A stretch of 64,000 nt of DNA from CAVTYH01 sp963738835 (GCA_963738835.1 CAVTYH010000006.1:186001-250000), one strand, 5' to 3'. Counted from the stretch's first letter, positions 47,503 through 57,369 are shown. Translations and numbers: made by a program. Notes: generated from the letters alone by a model not told the origin.

Positions 47503-48555
47503 TCAAGCCCCGCCTTCTTCCAGGCCGTATTCCTTCAGCTTCTTGTGCAGCGTGTTGCGATTGATGCCCAGCTTCGTGGCGGCTTTGGTCTGGATGTTGT
47601 CGCAACTGGTCATCACCTGCGCGATCAGTTCGCGCTCTACACGGTTGACGATTTTCGTGTGCAGGCTGTCTTCATTCGGACCGGCGGCGCTCAGGCCTTG
47701 TTGCACTAATTCGTACGTGAGCGTTTCCAGATCGGTGCCGCGGATGCGGCTGGTGCGGGCTTGCTTTTCGCCCAGCACCGCCGGAGGCAGCAATTCGGAA
47801 GTCAGTTCGTCGCCGGCTGCCATCACGACGGCTCGTTCAATGACGTTTTGCAGTTCGCGCACATTGCCGGGCCAGTGATATTCTTGCATCGCTTCCATGG
47901 CCCGCCTTTCGACGTGGGCCACGTAGCGATCGTTGTCTTCGTTGTAGAGCGTGAGGAAATGGCCGACCAGTTCGGGAATGTCTTCACGTCGTTGCCGCAG
48001 CGGCGGGAGATGGATGGGCACGACATTCAATCGGTAGTACAAGTCTTCGCGAAATTCGTCTTTTTCCACCAGTTCCAGCAGATCGCGATTGCTGGCAGCG
48101 ATGACACGCACGTCGACGCGGATGGTTTGCGTATCGCCCACGCGCTCGAACTCGCGCTCTTGCAGCACGCGCAGCAGTTTGACTTGCAGCTTGGGCGTGG
48201 TGGAATTGATTTCGTCGAGAAAGATGGTTCCCGTGTGCGCCGCTTCAAAGCGTCCCGTGCGATTGGCCACCGCTCCGGTGAACGAGCCGCGCACGTGGCC
48301 GAAGAGTTCGCTTTCCAGCAGGCTTTCGGTCAGCGCGCCGCAGTTGACTCGCACAAACGGGCCGGTGCCGCGCAGGCTAAGCTGATGGACAGCCTTGGCA
48401 ATCAGTTCTTTGCCGGTGCCGGTTTCGCCCAGCAGCAACACCGAGGCATGCGACTTGGCGACCTGCCGCGTGAGGCGATATACCTCTTGCATGGCACGGC
48501 CAGAGCCGATGATGCCTTTGATGGGCGGTCCGGATTGAGGATCGAGAGGCGGCAA
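47503..48555 (-). CDS. Sigma-54-dependent activator lacking a receiver domain
   Basis: Intact frame of 350 residues. The AAA+ domain has Walker A GETGTGKE, NCGALTESLLESELFGHVRG with the sigma-54 loop GSFTGA, Walker B GTIFLDEINS and FREDLYYRLNVVPIHLPPLR. The C-terminus is a Fis-type helix-turn-helix (TKAATKLGINRNTLHKKLKE). There is no receiver or other sensory domain: the frame begins at a TTG (48555) only about ten residues before GIIGSGRAMQEVYRLTRQVA. The sequence just upstream is a dispersed repeat (CGGGTGA units), so the original 5' end may have been lost or replaced. Targets unknown; the neighbouring GH106 gene is read in the same direction. Confidence 0.85.
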   Translation of the reverse strand: MPPLDPQSGPPIKGIIGSGRAMQEVYRLTRQVAKSHASVLLLGETGTGKELIAKAVHQLSLRGTGPFVRVNCGALTESLLESELFGHVRGSFTGAVANRTGRFEAAHTGTIFLDEINSTTPKLQVKLLRVLQEREFERVGDTQTIRVDVRVIAASNRDLLELVEKDEFREDLYYRLNVVPIHLPPLRQRREDIPELVGHFLTLYNEDNDRYVAHVERRAMEAMQEYHWPGNVRELQNVIERAVVMAAGDELTSELLPPAVLGEKQARTSRIRGTDLETLTYELVQQGLSAAGPNEDSLHTKIVNRVERELIAQVMTSCDNIQTKAATKLGINRNTLHKKLKEYGLEEGGA

Positions 48556-48559
48556 AAGA

Positions 48560-48655
48560 ATGAACGGGTGAGCGGGTGAAGGGGTGTTGCGGTGAGCGGC
48601 GCGGCATCAGCCCGCCGTGTGGAATGATGAACAATGAATTGCTGCGCTTGCGGTT
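48560..48655. repeat. Dispersed repeat between GH106 and the sigma-54 activator
   Basis: The left part has GGGTGAGCGGGTGAAGGGGTG-like CGGGTGA units (48564-48585). The right part, GTGTGGAATGATGAACAATG at 48617 continuing to TTGCTGCGCTTGCGGTTT, matches the interior of the element upstream of rpiB (32352-32392). It fills the 99-base gap from the GH106 stop codon to the activator start. Confidence 0.5.
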
Positions 48656-51582
48656 TAGTGCGCGTCTTTTAGCGGGTCAAATTTTTCCAGCGGTGTGATG
48701 GTGACTGGGCCGATCAAGCCGGAATCGCGCGGTGCCCAATTCGCGGCCGTGAAATATCCATCGCGGCCACGGTTGGCCGCGTCCCGAGCGGCCACGTTGG
48801 CGTTGTAAAACTTCTTCCACTGCACGCCGCGGCGGTCCATGTCGGCAATGCGATTGGCCATCAGGTTGGAAACAAAAACTTCCAGCGTGTTTTGGTCTTT
48901 CAGCTTGTTGGCAGGAATGTCGATCTGAAACGGCGGCGCGATGAGCGTGCCGAGTTCTTCTCCGTTGAGCGAAACGCGGCAACTGTCGGCGACGCGGCCC
49001 AAATCCAAGCGGTATGCATCGCCCGTCGCTTGTGGCTTAGCGAACGTAATCGCGTATTTCGCCGTGCCCGAAAACGCCTTTCCCGCTTCGCCCGCGAACT
49101 TCGTCCAAGATTCGAGCGTGTCGATCTTCGCCTCCGCCGGCAACTCCGGCCCGCCTTTGATGAAATTGACGGTCCACGTGCCGGCGATTGGCTGTGCTTC
49201 GGACGTTGTCCGATAGTAGATCCAATCAGGACCGCTCAGCTTATCGCGAGAAACAACGACAAATAGTGACTGTCCCGGCGCCAATGCGAGATGCACTAAT
49301 CGACTTTCATCGGCGGATGACCTTGACGGCACTTGGCCGAAATGCCCCGTCATGGGGTCAAATAACGCGACATAATTAGTGCCCGACATTTGCGCGATAT
49401 CGATGTCGTCATCGAATTTCGAACCACCACGGTTCACCAAGAAATATGTGAGTTGCCGTCGCCCGATGCCATCAGATCGGCGAATAAATTGAATCGACTG
49501 GTCTGCCAACTTTTCCGGGCGTGCAAGGGTCGATCTGGAGAGCATACTTGTCACATCAGGCCCGACAACAATTCTCCCGCCGCGACCAGACATCCGAATG
49601 GACATGTAATCGCCATTCTTTGTCGCCTCATCTGTGATTTTCAGAGCCTGTTTGAGCTTTGTGCGCTTCTCGTCCAAGTTTCCCCAACCAGGCACATCCT
49701 TTGGCAATGCTCCCACGAAAACGACTTGACTGCTATTGCCCGACAATTCGATGAGCTTCTCCAGCGTTTCAACTGGCATGTATTTTGTCGGAGGGACGAC
49801 GATCGCGCGGTACGAGGCTTTGGGTGCCGAAAAATCGCCAAACCAGAATCGTCCCTCGTTTGAGTCCACTTCCTTCAACTGCCGATCCGAAACAAAATCA
49901 AACGTGTAGCCCGCCTTCAGCAGTTGCATGCCGACATCTTGGCCGGGAAAACTGCCGCCAATTTTGAAATGCGGCATGGTACCGTTGCCGCGTTCCATCC
50001 AGCGGTCGTGGAACGGGGCGTAGAGTAGCACATCGTTGTCCGGTTGGCCGGCTTGCAAGAACGATTGGCAGCGTTCGATGTATTTGTTGAGTGCCGGAAA
50101 ATCGTCCCACCAGGAATTCGTCGGGTCGAACTCCACGGCGGCGTAAAACAAAAAGCCAGGCCAGGCTGCATCGGGCGGCGAATAAGTGGTGCCGTGATAG
50201 AAAATGTGGTTGATGCCCGCCAGCAGCGTTTGATCGACTCGCTGCTTGGCATGGCCAAGTGTCGTGAGGAAATGATCGTCAAGCCAGGTGCAAGTTTCCG
50301 ACGACGCCAGCCGCTTGCTGGTGACGTGCGCAGCCGACGAGGCGTACATCATTGAAACACGCTCTTTCAATTCATCGGTTGAGCCGCCGAAACCTTCGGT
50401 TTCTGGAATATCGACTGCGGCGTACAAATCGAGCACGTTGGCCGGCGAGCCATGCGATTGATTACGTACCTGCTTGCCGTACTTCGCCGCCCAGTTGCGC
50501 CATTCGCTGGTGAAATTATCGAGCAGCAAATCGGAAATGGTTTCGCGATAATCGCACAGCACGCGGCTGTTTTCGTCACTCGGTTGCGTGGCGAACAGCG
50601 CCGGCAGATGCTCGCGTAAGTCGTAACCGCGGCGGCGCTGGAATTCTTCGAAGAACTTGGGCGTGAAATTGGCTTCGCCGCGCGTGCCGTCGTCCACTTC
50701 GTACGAATCGTTGAAAAACGCGCGGAACCCGGACAGATCGCGGCCGGCCAACGCCTCGTCGAACTTCGCAAAATAATGCCGCATCGCATCAGCGCTGAAA
50801 TGATCGGGCACATGCCCTTCATCGCCCGGCGCGGCACGCTTGACCATCCGGCTGTGCAGGCCCTGAAACAAAGCATAGAGCGTCCAAGTGCCGGAATCAG
50901 GTGGAGCGGTCCAATCCAGTTTGCCGTTGGCATCGACTTTATCTAAGAGGTCGAACGGCAACGCATGCGAATCGTTGTAGGCCATCAGCCCCACAAGTTT
51001 CAGCGGACCCGGCATGCGCAGTTGATCGATTGCCATGTCTTGCAAATCTTGGTTCTCGCCGAAGGGCTCCTTGAGCTGCGTAATTGGCACGCGCTTTTTG
51101 CCGGCGAAGGCCACGAATCCAGGATCGCTCATCGTCACGGGCTCGCTCAACTTCTCGCCCGGCTGCACTTTGAAAGTTTTGTGCGCGAGGTACTTGCAAG
51201 TGTCGTCCGGCGTCACCCACGGCCCGCCCATCGGCCAGCCGGTGCCGTGGTTCATATCGATGCCCAGGCCCAGCCGCTTACCTTGCTGGAGGACGAATGA
51301 AAGTCGATCGACCCACTGAGGGGACAGAAAGGAGATGAACTGATCTTCGTAGCCGCGCACGCCGTAAATGGGCGTAATTTCCAAGCCACCTAGCCCGGCA
51401 GCGGCGTATTTTTCCATCGCGGTCTTCAGGCCGTCTTCGGTAGTGATGCTGCCAAGCCACCACCAGCGCGACCATGGTTTGGTTTCATTGGTCGTTGGCG
51501 GCCAGGCGAGATCGGCGGCGACTGAGCGTGCTGCTGTAAAGCAACTCAGTACCAACAAAGTAAGTCGAAGAAAGTTGCGCAT
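48655..51582 (-). CDS. GH106 family alpha-L-rhamnosidase
   Basis: Intact 975-residue secreted glycosidase predicted to release terminal alpha-L-rhamnose from polysaccharides such as rhamnogalacturonans or ulvan-type glycans. The signal peptide is 1-23 (LRLTLLVLSCFTAARSVAA). The GH106 hallmark follows: KPWSRWWWLGSITTEDGL, AAAGLGGLEITPIYGVRGYE and GLGIDMNHGTGWPMGGPWVT. The C-terminal part includes a galactose-binding-like jelly roll (YRLDLGRVADSCRVSLNGEE, LGTLIAPPFQIDIPANKLKD). It begins five bases after the HEAT gene stop and is co-directional with argH and the HEAT gene. It links functionally to the rhamnose import and isomerase operon at 1-4.6 kb. The family call is by motif; the exact glycan is unknown. 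Confidence 0.88.
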   Translation of the reverse strand: MRNFLRLTLLVLSCFTAARSVAADLAWPPTTNETKPWSRWWWLGSITTEDGLKTAMEKYAAAGLGGLEITPIYGVRGYEDQFISFLSPQWVDRLSFVLQQGKRLGLGIDMNHGTGWPMGGPWVTPDDTCKYLAHKTFKVQPGEKLSEPVTMSDPGFVAFAGKKRVPITQLKEPFGENQDLQDMAIDQLRMPGPLKLVGLMAYNDSHALPFDLLDKVDANGKLDWTAPPDSGTWTLYALFQGLHSRMVKRAAPGDEGHVPDHFSADAMRHYFAKFDEALAGRDLSGFRAFFNDSYEVDDGTRGEANFTPKFFEEFQRRRGYDLREHLPALFATQPSDENSRVLCDYRETISDLLLDNFTSEWRNWAAKYGKQVRNQSHGSPANVLDLYAAVDIPETEGFGGSTDELKERVSMMYASSAAHVTSKRLASSETCTWLDDHFLTTLGHAKQRVDQTLLAGINHIFYHGTTYSPPDAAWPGFLFYAAVEFDPTNSWWDDFPALNKYIERCQSFLQAGQPDNDVLLYAPFHDRWMERGNGTMPHFKIGGSFPGQDVGMQLLKAGYTFDFVSDRQLKEVDSNEGRFWFGDFSAPKASYRAIVVPPTKYMPVETLEKLIELSGNSSQVVFVGALPKDVPGWGNLDEKRTKLKQALKITDEATKNGDYMSIRMSGRGGRIVVGPDVTSMLSRSTLARPEKLADQSIQFIRRSDGIGRRQLTYFLVNRGGSKFDDDIDIAQMSGTNYVALFDPMTGHFGQVPSRSSADESRLVHLALAPGQSLFVVVSRDKLSGPDWIYYRTTSEAQPIAGTWTVNFIKGGPELPAEAKIDTLESWTKFAGEAGKAFSGTAKYAITFAKPQATGDAYRLDLGRVADSCRVSLNGEELGTLIAPPFQIDIPANKLKDQNTLEVFVSNLMANRIADMDRRGVQWKKFYNANVAARDAANRGRDGYFTAANWAPRDSGLIGPVTITPLEKFDPLKDAH

Positions 51583-51587
51583 TGTGG

Positions 51588-53933
51588 TTAACGTTTCGTC
51601 GGTGTTTCAATCGCGTCCAAAATCAGACACAGCAGTTGCTGCACCGCCGGGTCTTCCTTGGCGCTGAGGTTGTAACGATCGTATTGATTTCGGATTTCGC
51701 CACTTGTCAGTTGTATGCCGTATTTTCGCACCGCCCTGCTGAACACAGCGGCGGCGGATTGACGCATTTCGAGCGGCTGAGTTGACATATTGGCCAATTC
51801 GACGAGCGCCCTTTGGGCCATGTGCGAGCCGTCAAGGGCTAGCAACTCCGCGGCGGCAGCGCTGGTGGCCGGTCGCTGCAAGGCTCGGATGAACGTGGCT
51901 TTGAACGGTCGCAAATCAAAATCGCGCGGCGACGTTTCGTTCAGTTGCTTAAGCCACTGAAGCGCGGCGATGGCTTGTTTCTCTCGCACTGCCGAGGGGA
52001 CGACATCGCTGCCGGCTCGCTGGGTCAAGCGGTCGATGAAAAACTTCATGCCCTCGGGCGTTATGGGGCGTTCAAAAGCGTCAGTGAACTGGCCGTCGCC
52101 AAAACCGCTATCCGGGAGGTAAGCATAGTTGCCGCCAGGGCCGATCGTGCCGTAACGCATGCGTGGCGGACTGCGATTGGAACCATCGTCCGAAGCCACC
52201 GAATTGAGATACGGCACATCGCCCGGCTCGGCTAACAGTCCGATCGGCAGCCGCGCCGTAGCAGGCTCGTGCCGCAACTGTTGCAGCGTGACCCACACCG
52301 GCGGGTGATCGAGCTGGCCGCTGAGTAAGATGAGTTCATAATCGCCTGACGAAATGGATTGCAAAAATGCCCGTCGGCCGTTCGTGGCGGTGTCCACCTC
52401 GTAGCCCAAAGTGCCCAGCATGGTGACGAGTTGACCGGCGATCAATTCGTTCGGAAACGCGACCACCGCGCGGCGAATGCCCGGCGAATCGGCAAAGAAT
52501 ACCAGTGCTGTCAGCATGTCGCTGGAGCCGGCGAACTGTTCTGTCGGCTTGAATTTCATGATCGCTTCAGCGGCGGCAAAGCGTAAGCGACGATCGCCCT
52601 GCGCGACGGCTTTCACCAGCGGACGCACAACGCCGTCTTTGGCCCGCAGCAGCGACGCATCGCCGATGTTGCCTAGGATTTCCGCCGCAGCGGTGGCGGC
52701 GGCCAGATGACCGGATTGCATGGCATAAGCCAGTGCGTCTTCAATCGTGCCGCTGTCGGCCGGCCCAAAGTTGAAGACAAGTGCCAGTTCGTTGCGCTTC
52801 TGGGCGCCATCGGAAGTTGCCGAGAAGGCAATGTGTTCTAGTGTGCTCACTGTGACCAACCGTTTCGCCAGGCGGTCGTCAGGCGCAAGGCGAATCAGGT
52901 CCAAGCCCAGGCTGCGAGCAGCAAGTGCTGCATCAGCGTGCTCCGGCGGCAGCGATTCGCGGACAGGCATCTTACTGTTTGCATCCCAATGCCAGACGGC
53001 AACGTTGCCGGCGGCATCGGTGCTCAGCGGTCGATCGTGATTCAAATGGTGTTGGACTGCGGTGGTCAGCAGTTTCACGGCATCGTCGCGAGTCGGATTC
53101 TTCACGCCCTGGATTTCGTCGAGCGCTGTCCGGGCTGCTTGACGAACCTCAGCCGGATAACTTTCTGAAGTGGCAGGTGCGGCAAGATACACGACGGCTT
53201 CGCGGGAACCGATTTGCGAAAGCGCGTCGATGACGTTCACCATCAGAGCCGGATCATTGCTTTGCACTGCCGTGACCAGCGGCGGCACCGCCTGCGGGCC
53301 GATTTGTGCGAGTGTTTGCTTCACGACGGGGTGAATCGCGGCTCGGTTTTTGTCGGCGAGTGCTATCACAAGTGCTGGAACAGCGTCTTCATGCGCGGCG
53401 AGAACGTTTTTCAAAGCTTCGAACCGCACGGTTCGAGACGGATCGGCCAGTCGGTTGACATCAGCCTGCAAATGCTGGGGATCGCGGGTCAATTTTGCCG
53501 CAGCGGCCAACGCCGCGTCGGACAGCTGGCGGCCCTCTGGCTGCAAATCTTTATTCTCGGCGATTCGCAGCAGCGTGCCGGGATCGATCTGCCAGGCGGC
53601 CTCGGCGAGCGCGGCTTCGTCAACTTTCGCTGCCGCCAGTTGTTGCAGATACTTTTTCGCAAGATCGATTCGATCCAGGTCGGCCAATCGCCCTACGGCA
53701 CGTAATACTTGGGCCGGCGTTTGCGGATTGGAATCGATAATGGTATCGACCGCGGGATCTGGCTTAGCCGCAACGACCGGTGGGGTTGGTGTTCCGGCGG
53801 CGGGCGTCTTTGCAGCGGTTGCAGGGGCCGCGGGTGCGGCCGCATCGCTCGGCGCGGCATCTTGGGCGTGAGCGATCGAAAGAGACGCGCTGGTGAGCGC
53901 GAAAGCAGCGATGATCAGTAGTTGTCGTTTCAT
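51588..53933 (-). CDS. Secreted HEAT-repeat protein with a degenerate receiver-like domain
   Basis: ATG 53933 gives a signal peptide (LLIIAAFALTSASLSIAHA), an Ala/Pro-rich linker, then HEAT/PBS-type helical repeats (RFEALKNVLAAHEDAVPALV, PLVTAVQSNDPALMVNVIDA, AATAAAEILGNIGDASLLRA). Around residues 500-590 a segment folds like a response-regulator receiver (LVTMLGTLGYEVDTATNGRR, DYELILLSGQLDHPPVW) but the phospho-acceptor Asp position is Ser and the acidic pair is missing, so it cannot act as a normal receiver. A helical C-terminus follows. The frame of 781 residues is intact. It lies between argH and the GH106 gene, close enough for one transcription unit. Function unknown; scaffold role inferred from repeats. 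Confidence 0.7.
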   Translation of the reverse strand: MKRQLLIIAAFALTSASLSIAHAQDAAPSDAAAPAAPATAAKTPAAGTPTPPVVAAKPDPAVDTIIDSNPQTPAQVLRAVGRLADLDRIDLAKKYLQQLAAAKVDEAALAEAAWQIDPGTLLRIAENKDLQPEGRQLSDAALAAAAKLTRDPQHLQADVNRLADPSRTVRFEALKNVLAAHEDAVPALVIALADKNRAAIHPVVKQTLAQIGPQAVPPLVTAVQSNDPALMVNVIDALSQIGSREAVVYLAAPATSESYPAEVRQAARTALDEIQGVKNPTRDDAVKLLTTAVQHHLNHDRPLSTDAAGNVAVWHWDANSKMPVRESLPPEHADAALAARSLGLDLIRLAPDDRLAKRLVTVSTLEHIAFSATSDGAQKRNELALVFNFGPADSGTIEDALAYAMQSGHLAAATAAAEILGNIGDASLLRAKDGVVRPLVKAVAQGDRRLRFAAAEAIMKFKPTEQFAGSSDMLTALVFFADSPGIRRAVVAFPNELIAGQLVTMLGTLGYEVDTATNGRRAFLQSISSGDYELILLSGQLDHPPVWVTLQQLRHEPATARLPIGLLAEPGDVPYLNSVASDDGSNRSPPRMRYGTIGPGGNYAYLPDSGFGDGQFTDAFERPITPEGMKFFIDRLTQRAGSDVVPSAVREKQAIAALQWLKQLNETSPRDFDLRPFKATFIRALQRPATSAAAAELLALDGSHMAQRALVELANMSTQPLEMRQSAAAVFSRAVRKYGIQLTSGEIRNQYDRYNLSAKEDPAVQQLLCLILDAIETPTKR

Positions 53934-53947
53934 GGTGGTGGTGAGAA

Positions 53948-55420
53948 TCAAATGAAGTGGTTCTTGATGAATTCACGCGTCAATCGTTCTTTCCACGTTG
54001 CAACTTGTCCTTCAACTTCTTTGGGTGCCGTCGAACCGTAGCTGACAAATCGTGCGATGGCATTTTCGACGCCGAGAACGGCTTTCACGCTTTCGTCGAG
54101 TGACGGGTCGGCCTGTTTTAGATCTTCGGTGGTCAGGTCGCTAAGCCGCAAGCGGCGGTCGAGCGCGGTTCGCACCAGCCTGCCGACGATTTCGTGAGCG
54201 CTGCGTTGCGGCATGCCACGGCGGATGAGCTCTTCCATCAAAGTCGTGGCGTCGAGATAGCCGCGGTCGAGTTTCTCCGCGATGGCTCCGTGGTTTAATT
54301 CGGCTCCGGCCACGAGCGGTGCCGCAATTTTCAGGCAGGCCAGCACTGTATCGACCGAATCAAAAATCCGCTCTTTGTCTTCTTGCAAGTCGCGGTTGTA
54401 CGCTAGCGGCAAGCCTTTCACCAAAATCAAAAGCGCCTGCAAATTGCCGATCACTCGGGCCGTTTTGCCGCGAATCAATTCCAGCACGTCAGGATTGATT
54501 TTCTGCGGCATGATCGAGCTGCCGGTGCAAAACGCCTGCGGCAGCCTGAGGAAGTTGAACTCGGCGGTGCTCCACAGAATCCACTCCTCGGCCCAAGTAC
54601 TGAGATGTTCGGCGATGAGGGCGAGATCAAACGCCAATTCGATGACAAAGTCGCGATCGCTGGACGCATCCAAACTGTTGGCCAGCACTTGCGGTTGGCT
54701 TTGCTCATCGACAAACTCAAGCCGCCGGGCGACATCGTCTCGATTGATCGGCAAACTTGTCCCAGCCAGTGCCGCAGCGCCAAGCGGCAGCACGTTCACT
54801 CGACGACGGCAATCGGCCAGTCGGTCTCGATCGCGCTTGAGCTTTTCGCAGTACGCCAGCCAGTAGTGGGCCGCCAGCACCGGTTGAGCCCTCTGCATGT
54901 GGGTGTAGCCGGGCAGGATGACGCTCTGATCGGTAGCGCAGCGACCGACGAACGCCTGTTGTAATCCAATCAAGGCGGCATCCAATCGATCGATCGATTC
55001 GCGGCACCACAACCTTAGATCGGTCGAAACCTGATCGTTCCGGCTACGGGCAGTGTGCAGCTTGCGACCGACATCGCCGATGCGCTCGATCAGAGCCCGT
55101 TCAATATGCAGATGAATATCTTCCAGTTCGACCGTGAACTTAAACTCATCTTGCTCAATCTCCTGGCGAATCGTGGTTAAGCCTTGCTCAATCTGTCGGC
55201 ATTCATCAGCTGTGATAAGGCCGACGTTGGCTAACATTTGAGCATGAGCGATCGAAGCTGAGATGTCGTGCGCGTACAATCGCCGGTCGAAGCTGACGCT
55301 TTCGGTAAATTGCTCGACGCGGCGGTCCGTCGCCTCGTTGAAGACGCCCGACCAAGCTTTTTTCGACACAGAATTTCGGATGAGCGCGATCCGACCTCGG
55401 GCAAAAATCGAAGACAACAT
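53948..55420 (-). CDS. argH: Argininosuccinate lyase
   Basis: Last enzyme of arginine synthesis: cleaves argininosuccinate to arginine and fumarate. The frame is intact. Family signatures are the N-terminal SKKAWSGVFNEATDRRVEQF, EDIHLHIERALIERIGDVGR, HTARSRNDQVSTDLRLW, LPGYTHMQRAQPVLAAHYWL and the fumarase-superfamily signature GSSIMPQKINPD carrying the catalytic Ser. Two starts are plausible: ATG 55420 (491 residues) and GTG 55369, which aligns better with the family N-terminus; neither has a clear ribosome-binding site. It is the first gene of the leftward cluster with the HEAT protein (14 bases on) and GH106. The upstream 236 bases are shared with the divergent monooxygenase gene. Confidence 0.95.
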   Translation of the reverse strand: MLSSIFARGRIALIRNSVSKKAWSGVFNEATDRRVEQFTESVSFDRRLYAHDISASIAHAQMLANVGLITADECRQIEQGLTTIRQEIEQDEFKFTVELEDIHLHIERALIERIGDVGRKLHTARSRNDQVSTDLRLWCRESIDRLDAALIGLQQAFVGRCATDQSVILPGYTHMQRAQPVLAAHYWLAYCEKLKRDRDRLADCRRRVNVLPLGAAALAGTSLPINRDDVARRLEFVDEQSQPQVLANSLDASSDRDFVIELAFDLALIAEHLSTWAEEWILWSTAEFNFLRLPQAFCTGSSIMPQKINPDVLELIRGKTARVIGNLQALLILVKGLPLAYNRDLQEDKERIFDSVDTVLACLKIAAPLVAGAELNHGAIAEKLDRGYLDATTLMEELIRRGMPQRSAHEIVGRLVRTALDRRLRLSDLTTEDLKQADPSLDESVKAVLGVENAIARFVSYGSTAPKEVEGQVATWKERLTREFIKNHFI

Positions 55421-55656
55421 ATTTAGCGTAAACGGCTTACGACAGATCGTCAACGAGCGCGTATAGCAGGTATGCAGCAGGTAGAAGGCGGCGAATTGGC
55501 CCACCGTCCCGGTCGGAGCGTAGAAATAACGGTTACAACGGTTCTACGGTGGCCCAGTCCACACACGGTGCATTTAGAGATGCCCATACTCCGGTCCAGA
55601 ATGGTACGCTCTCCTGTGGATATTCAACGCTTAGGAAACGAGGAAGCGAGGAATTT

Positions 55657-57369
55657 ATGTCTGCGGCTGAAACTTCATGCGATGCACTGATTGTTGGCGC
55701 CGGACCGGTGGGTTTGACCATGGCGCTGGAATTAACACGCCAGGGACTGCACTGTCGGATTGTCGATCTCTGTGCGGCGCCGACCGACAAATCGAAGGCG
55801 CTGGTGATTTGGGGGCGCACGCTGGAACTATTGGATCATGCGGGAGTGGTGCAAGATTTTGTCGCCGCCGGCATGCTGGCCAAGGGGGCAAGCATTTACG
55901 GCAACGGCAAACGACTGCTCCAGGTGAAAATCCATCGCGAGGACACCGCATTTCCCAAGCCGTTGTTAATTCCGCAGAGCGAAACGGAACGCGTACTGAA
56001 CGAAAATCTCTTGCGGCGTGGATTGCGAGTCGAGCGGCAGACGGAACTAATTAATTTTGTTGAGGAAGAAGATCGAGTTACGTCGACCCTAAGGCGAGCC
56101 AACGGCGGCGAAGAAAAAATAGTCTCCCAATGGCTGCTAGGCTGCGACGGCGCCCACAGCACGGTGCGCAAAGAGTTGGGTTTGCAATTCACAGGCGAAT
56201 TTGAGCCGAATGATTGGATGCTGGCCGATGTGCATTTGGATGGCCCAATGGCCGGCGATGAAATTAGCGCGTATTGGCATCGCGACGGCGTGTTGATTTT
56301 CTTCCCATTCGCGCCGGGTCGCTGCCGTGTGATTGCGGATTTGGGACCCGCGGCGGGTACGGAGAAGCCGGCTGATCCGACACTCGCTGATGCTCAAAAG
56401 CTGGTCGATCAGCGCGGTCCTGCCGGCGTGCGGTTGCACGACCCGGTGTGGCTGGCGGGTTTTCGCATTCATGAGCGAAAAGTGAACGAATACAGTCGCG
56501 GCCACGTATTCTTGGCCGGTGACGCTGCTCATATCCACAGTCCGGCGGGAGGTCAAGGCATGAACACCGGCATGCAAGACGCCTTTAATTTGGCCTGGAA
56601 AATTGCGCTGGTGCATCGCGGCCAGGCAAATGAATCGCTATTAGAGAGTTACACGAAGGAGCGCAGTGCCGTGGGCGATATGGTGCTGCGTAACGCCGGG
56701 CTGTTCACCCGCGTGGCCACGCTGCGCAACCCGGTGTTGCAGTTCATGCGAAATCACTTGATGTCGCTGGCCGGCAAACTAACGGCGGTGCAGGATCGGG
56801 CGATCGCCAATCTGTCTGAAATGGCAATTCATTATCCAGACAGCCCGCTGAACGACGATGACCCGGGGGATGCTTGGGGCAGCGTGATCAGCGCCGGGGA
56901 TCGGCTGCCCGATGCACCGTTGAGCGATTTGCGCTCTGGTAAAGACGTGCGGTTGCTTGAGGCACTGCGTGGTGTCGAGTTCACGCTCCTCGTATTGCCA
57001 TCGGCGGAAGCAATCCAGAGCGACCCGAATTCGGTTGCCGCATTGGTCGATCAGGCGTGTGATTCAGTCGAGAATTACGACGATGTTGTGCGGACGCTTT
57101 TAGTTTTGCCCGACGGAATCTCGGACAGCGGACTAGAAGCAAACGGAATCACTGTTCTTGCCGATCATCAGAATCAAGTTCGCGAGCGGCTGGGGTTGCG
57201 CAGGTCGGCGCTGGCTGTTGTGCGGCCGGATGGTTACCTTGGCTTCCGCGGTAACAGCGGTTCGGGTAACAGATTGCGCGATTATCTGAGCCGAATCCTA
57301 CTGCCGACCAAAGCCGCGGGCTTATCTACCGCGAAGACGGTGGAAATGGTATCATCAGGCGTGGTTTGA
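55657..57369 (+). CDS. FAD-dependent aromatic hydroxylase (PheA/TfdB type)
   Basis: Intact 570-residue class A flavoprotein monooxygenase, probably hydroxylating an aromatic ring with NAD(P)H and O2. ATG 55657 follows GCGAGGAA. The N-terminal FAD motif is LIVGAGPVGLTMALELTRQG; the DG motif is LLGCDGAHSTVRKELGL; the GD motif is GHVFLAGDAAHIHSPAGGQG with MNTGMQDAFNLAWKIALV. The C-terminal 130 residues form a thioredoxin-like domain typical of phenol hydroxylase-type members (RSALAVVRPDGYLGFRG). Substrate cannot be told. It stands divergent from argH and 52 bases before infA. Confidence 0.88.
   Translation: MSAAETSCDALIVGAGPVGLTMALELTRQGLHCRIVDLCAAPTDKSKALVIWGRTLELLDHAGVVQDFVAAGMLAKGASIYGNGKRLLQVKIHREDTAFPKPLLIPQSETERVLNENLLRRGLRVERQTELINFVEEEDRVTSTLRRANGGEEKIVSQWLLGCDGAHSTVRKELGLQFTGEFEPNDWMLADVHLDGPMAGDEISAYWHRDGVLIFFPFAPGRCRVIADLGPAAGTEKPADPTLADAQKLVDQRGPAGVRLHDPVWLAGFRIHERKVNEYSRGHVFLAGDAAHIHSPAGGQGMNTGMQDAFNLAWKIALVHRGQANESLLESYTKERSAVGDMVLRNAGLFTRVATLRNPVLQFMRNHLMSLAGKLTAVQDRAIANLSEMAIHYPDSPLNDDDPGDAWGSVISAGDRLPDAPLSDLRSGKDVRLLEALRGVEFTLLVLPSAEAIQSDPNSVAALVDQACDSVENYDDVVRTLLVLPDGISDSGLEANGITVLADHQNQVRERLGLRRSALAVVRPDGYLGFRGNSGSGNRLRDYLSRILLPTKAAGLSTAKTVEMVSSGVV

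Noticed and set aside
47150..47878. 242-codon open frame on the plus strand
   Set aside because: Its second half is a shadow of the sigma-54 activator on the other strand and its first half covers repeat sequence.
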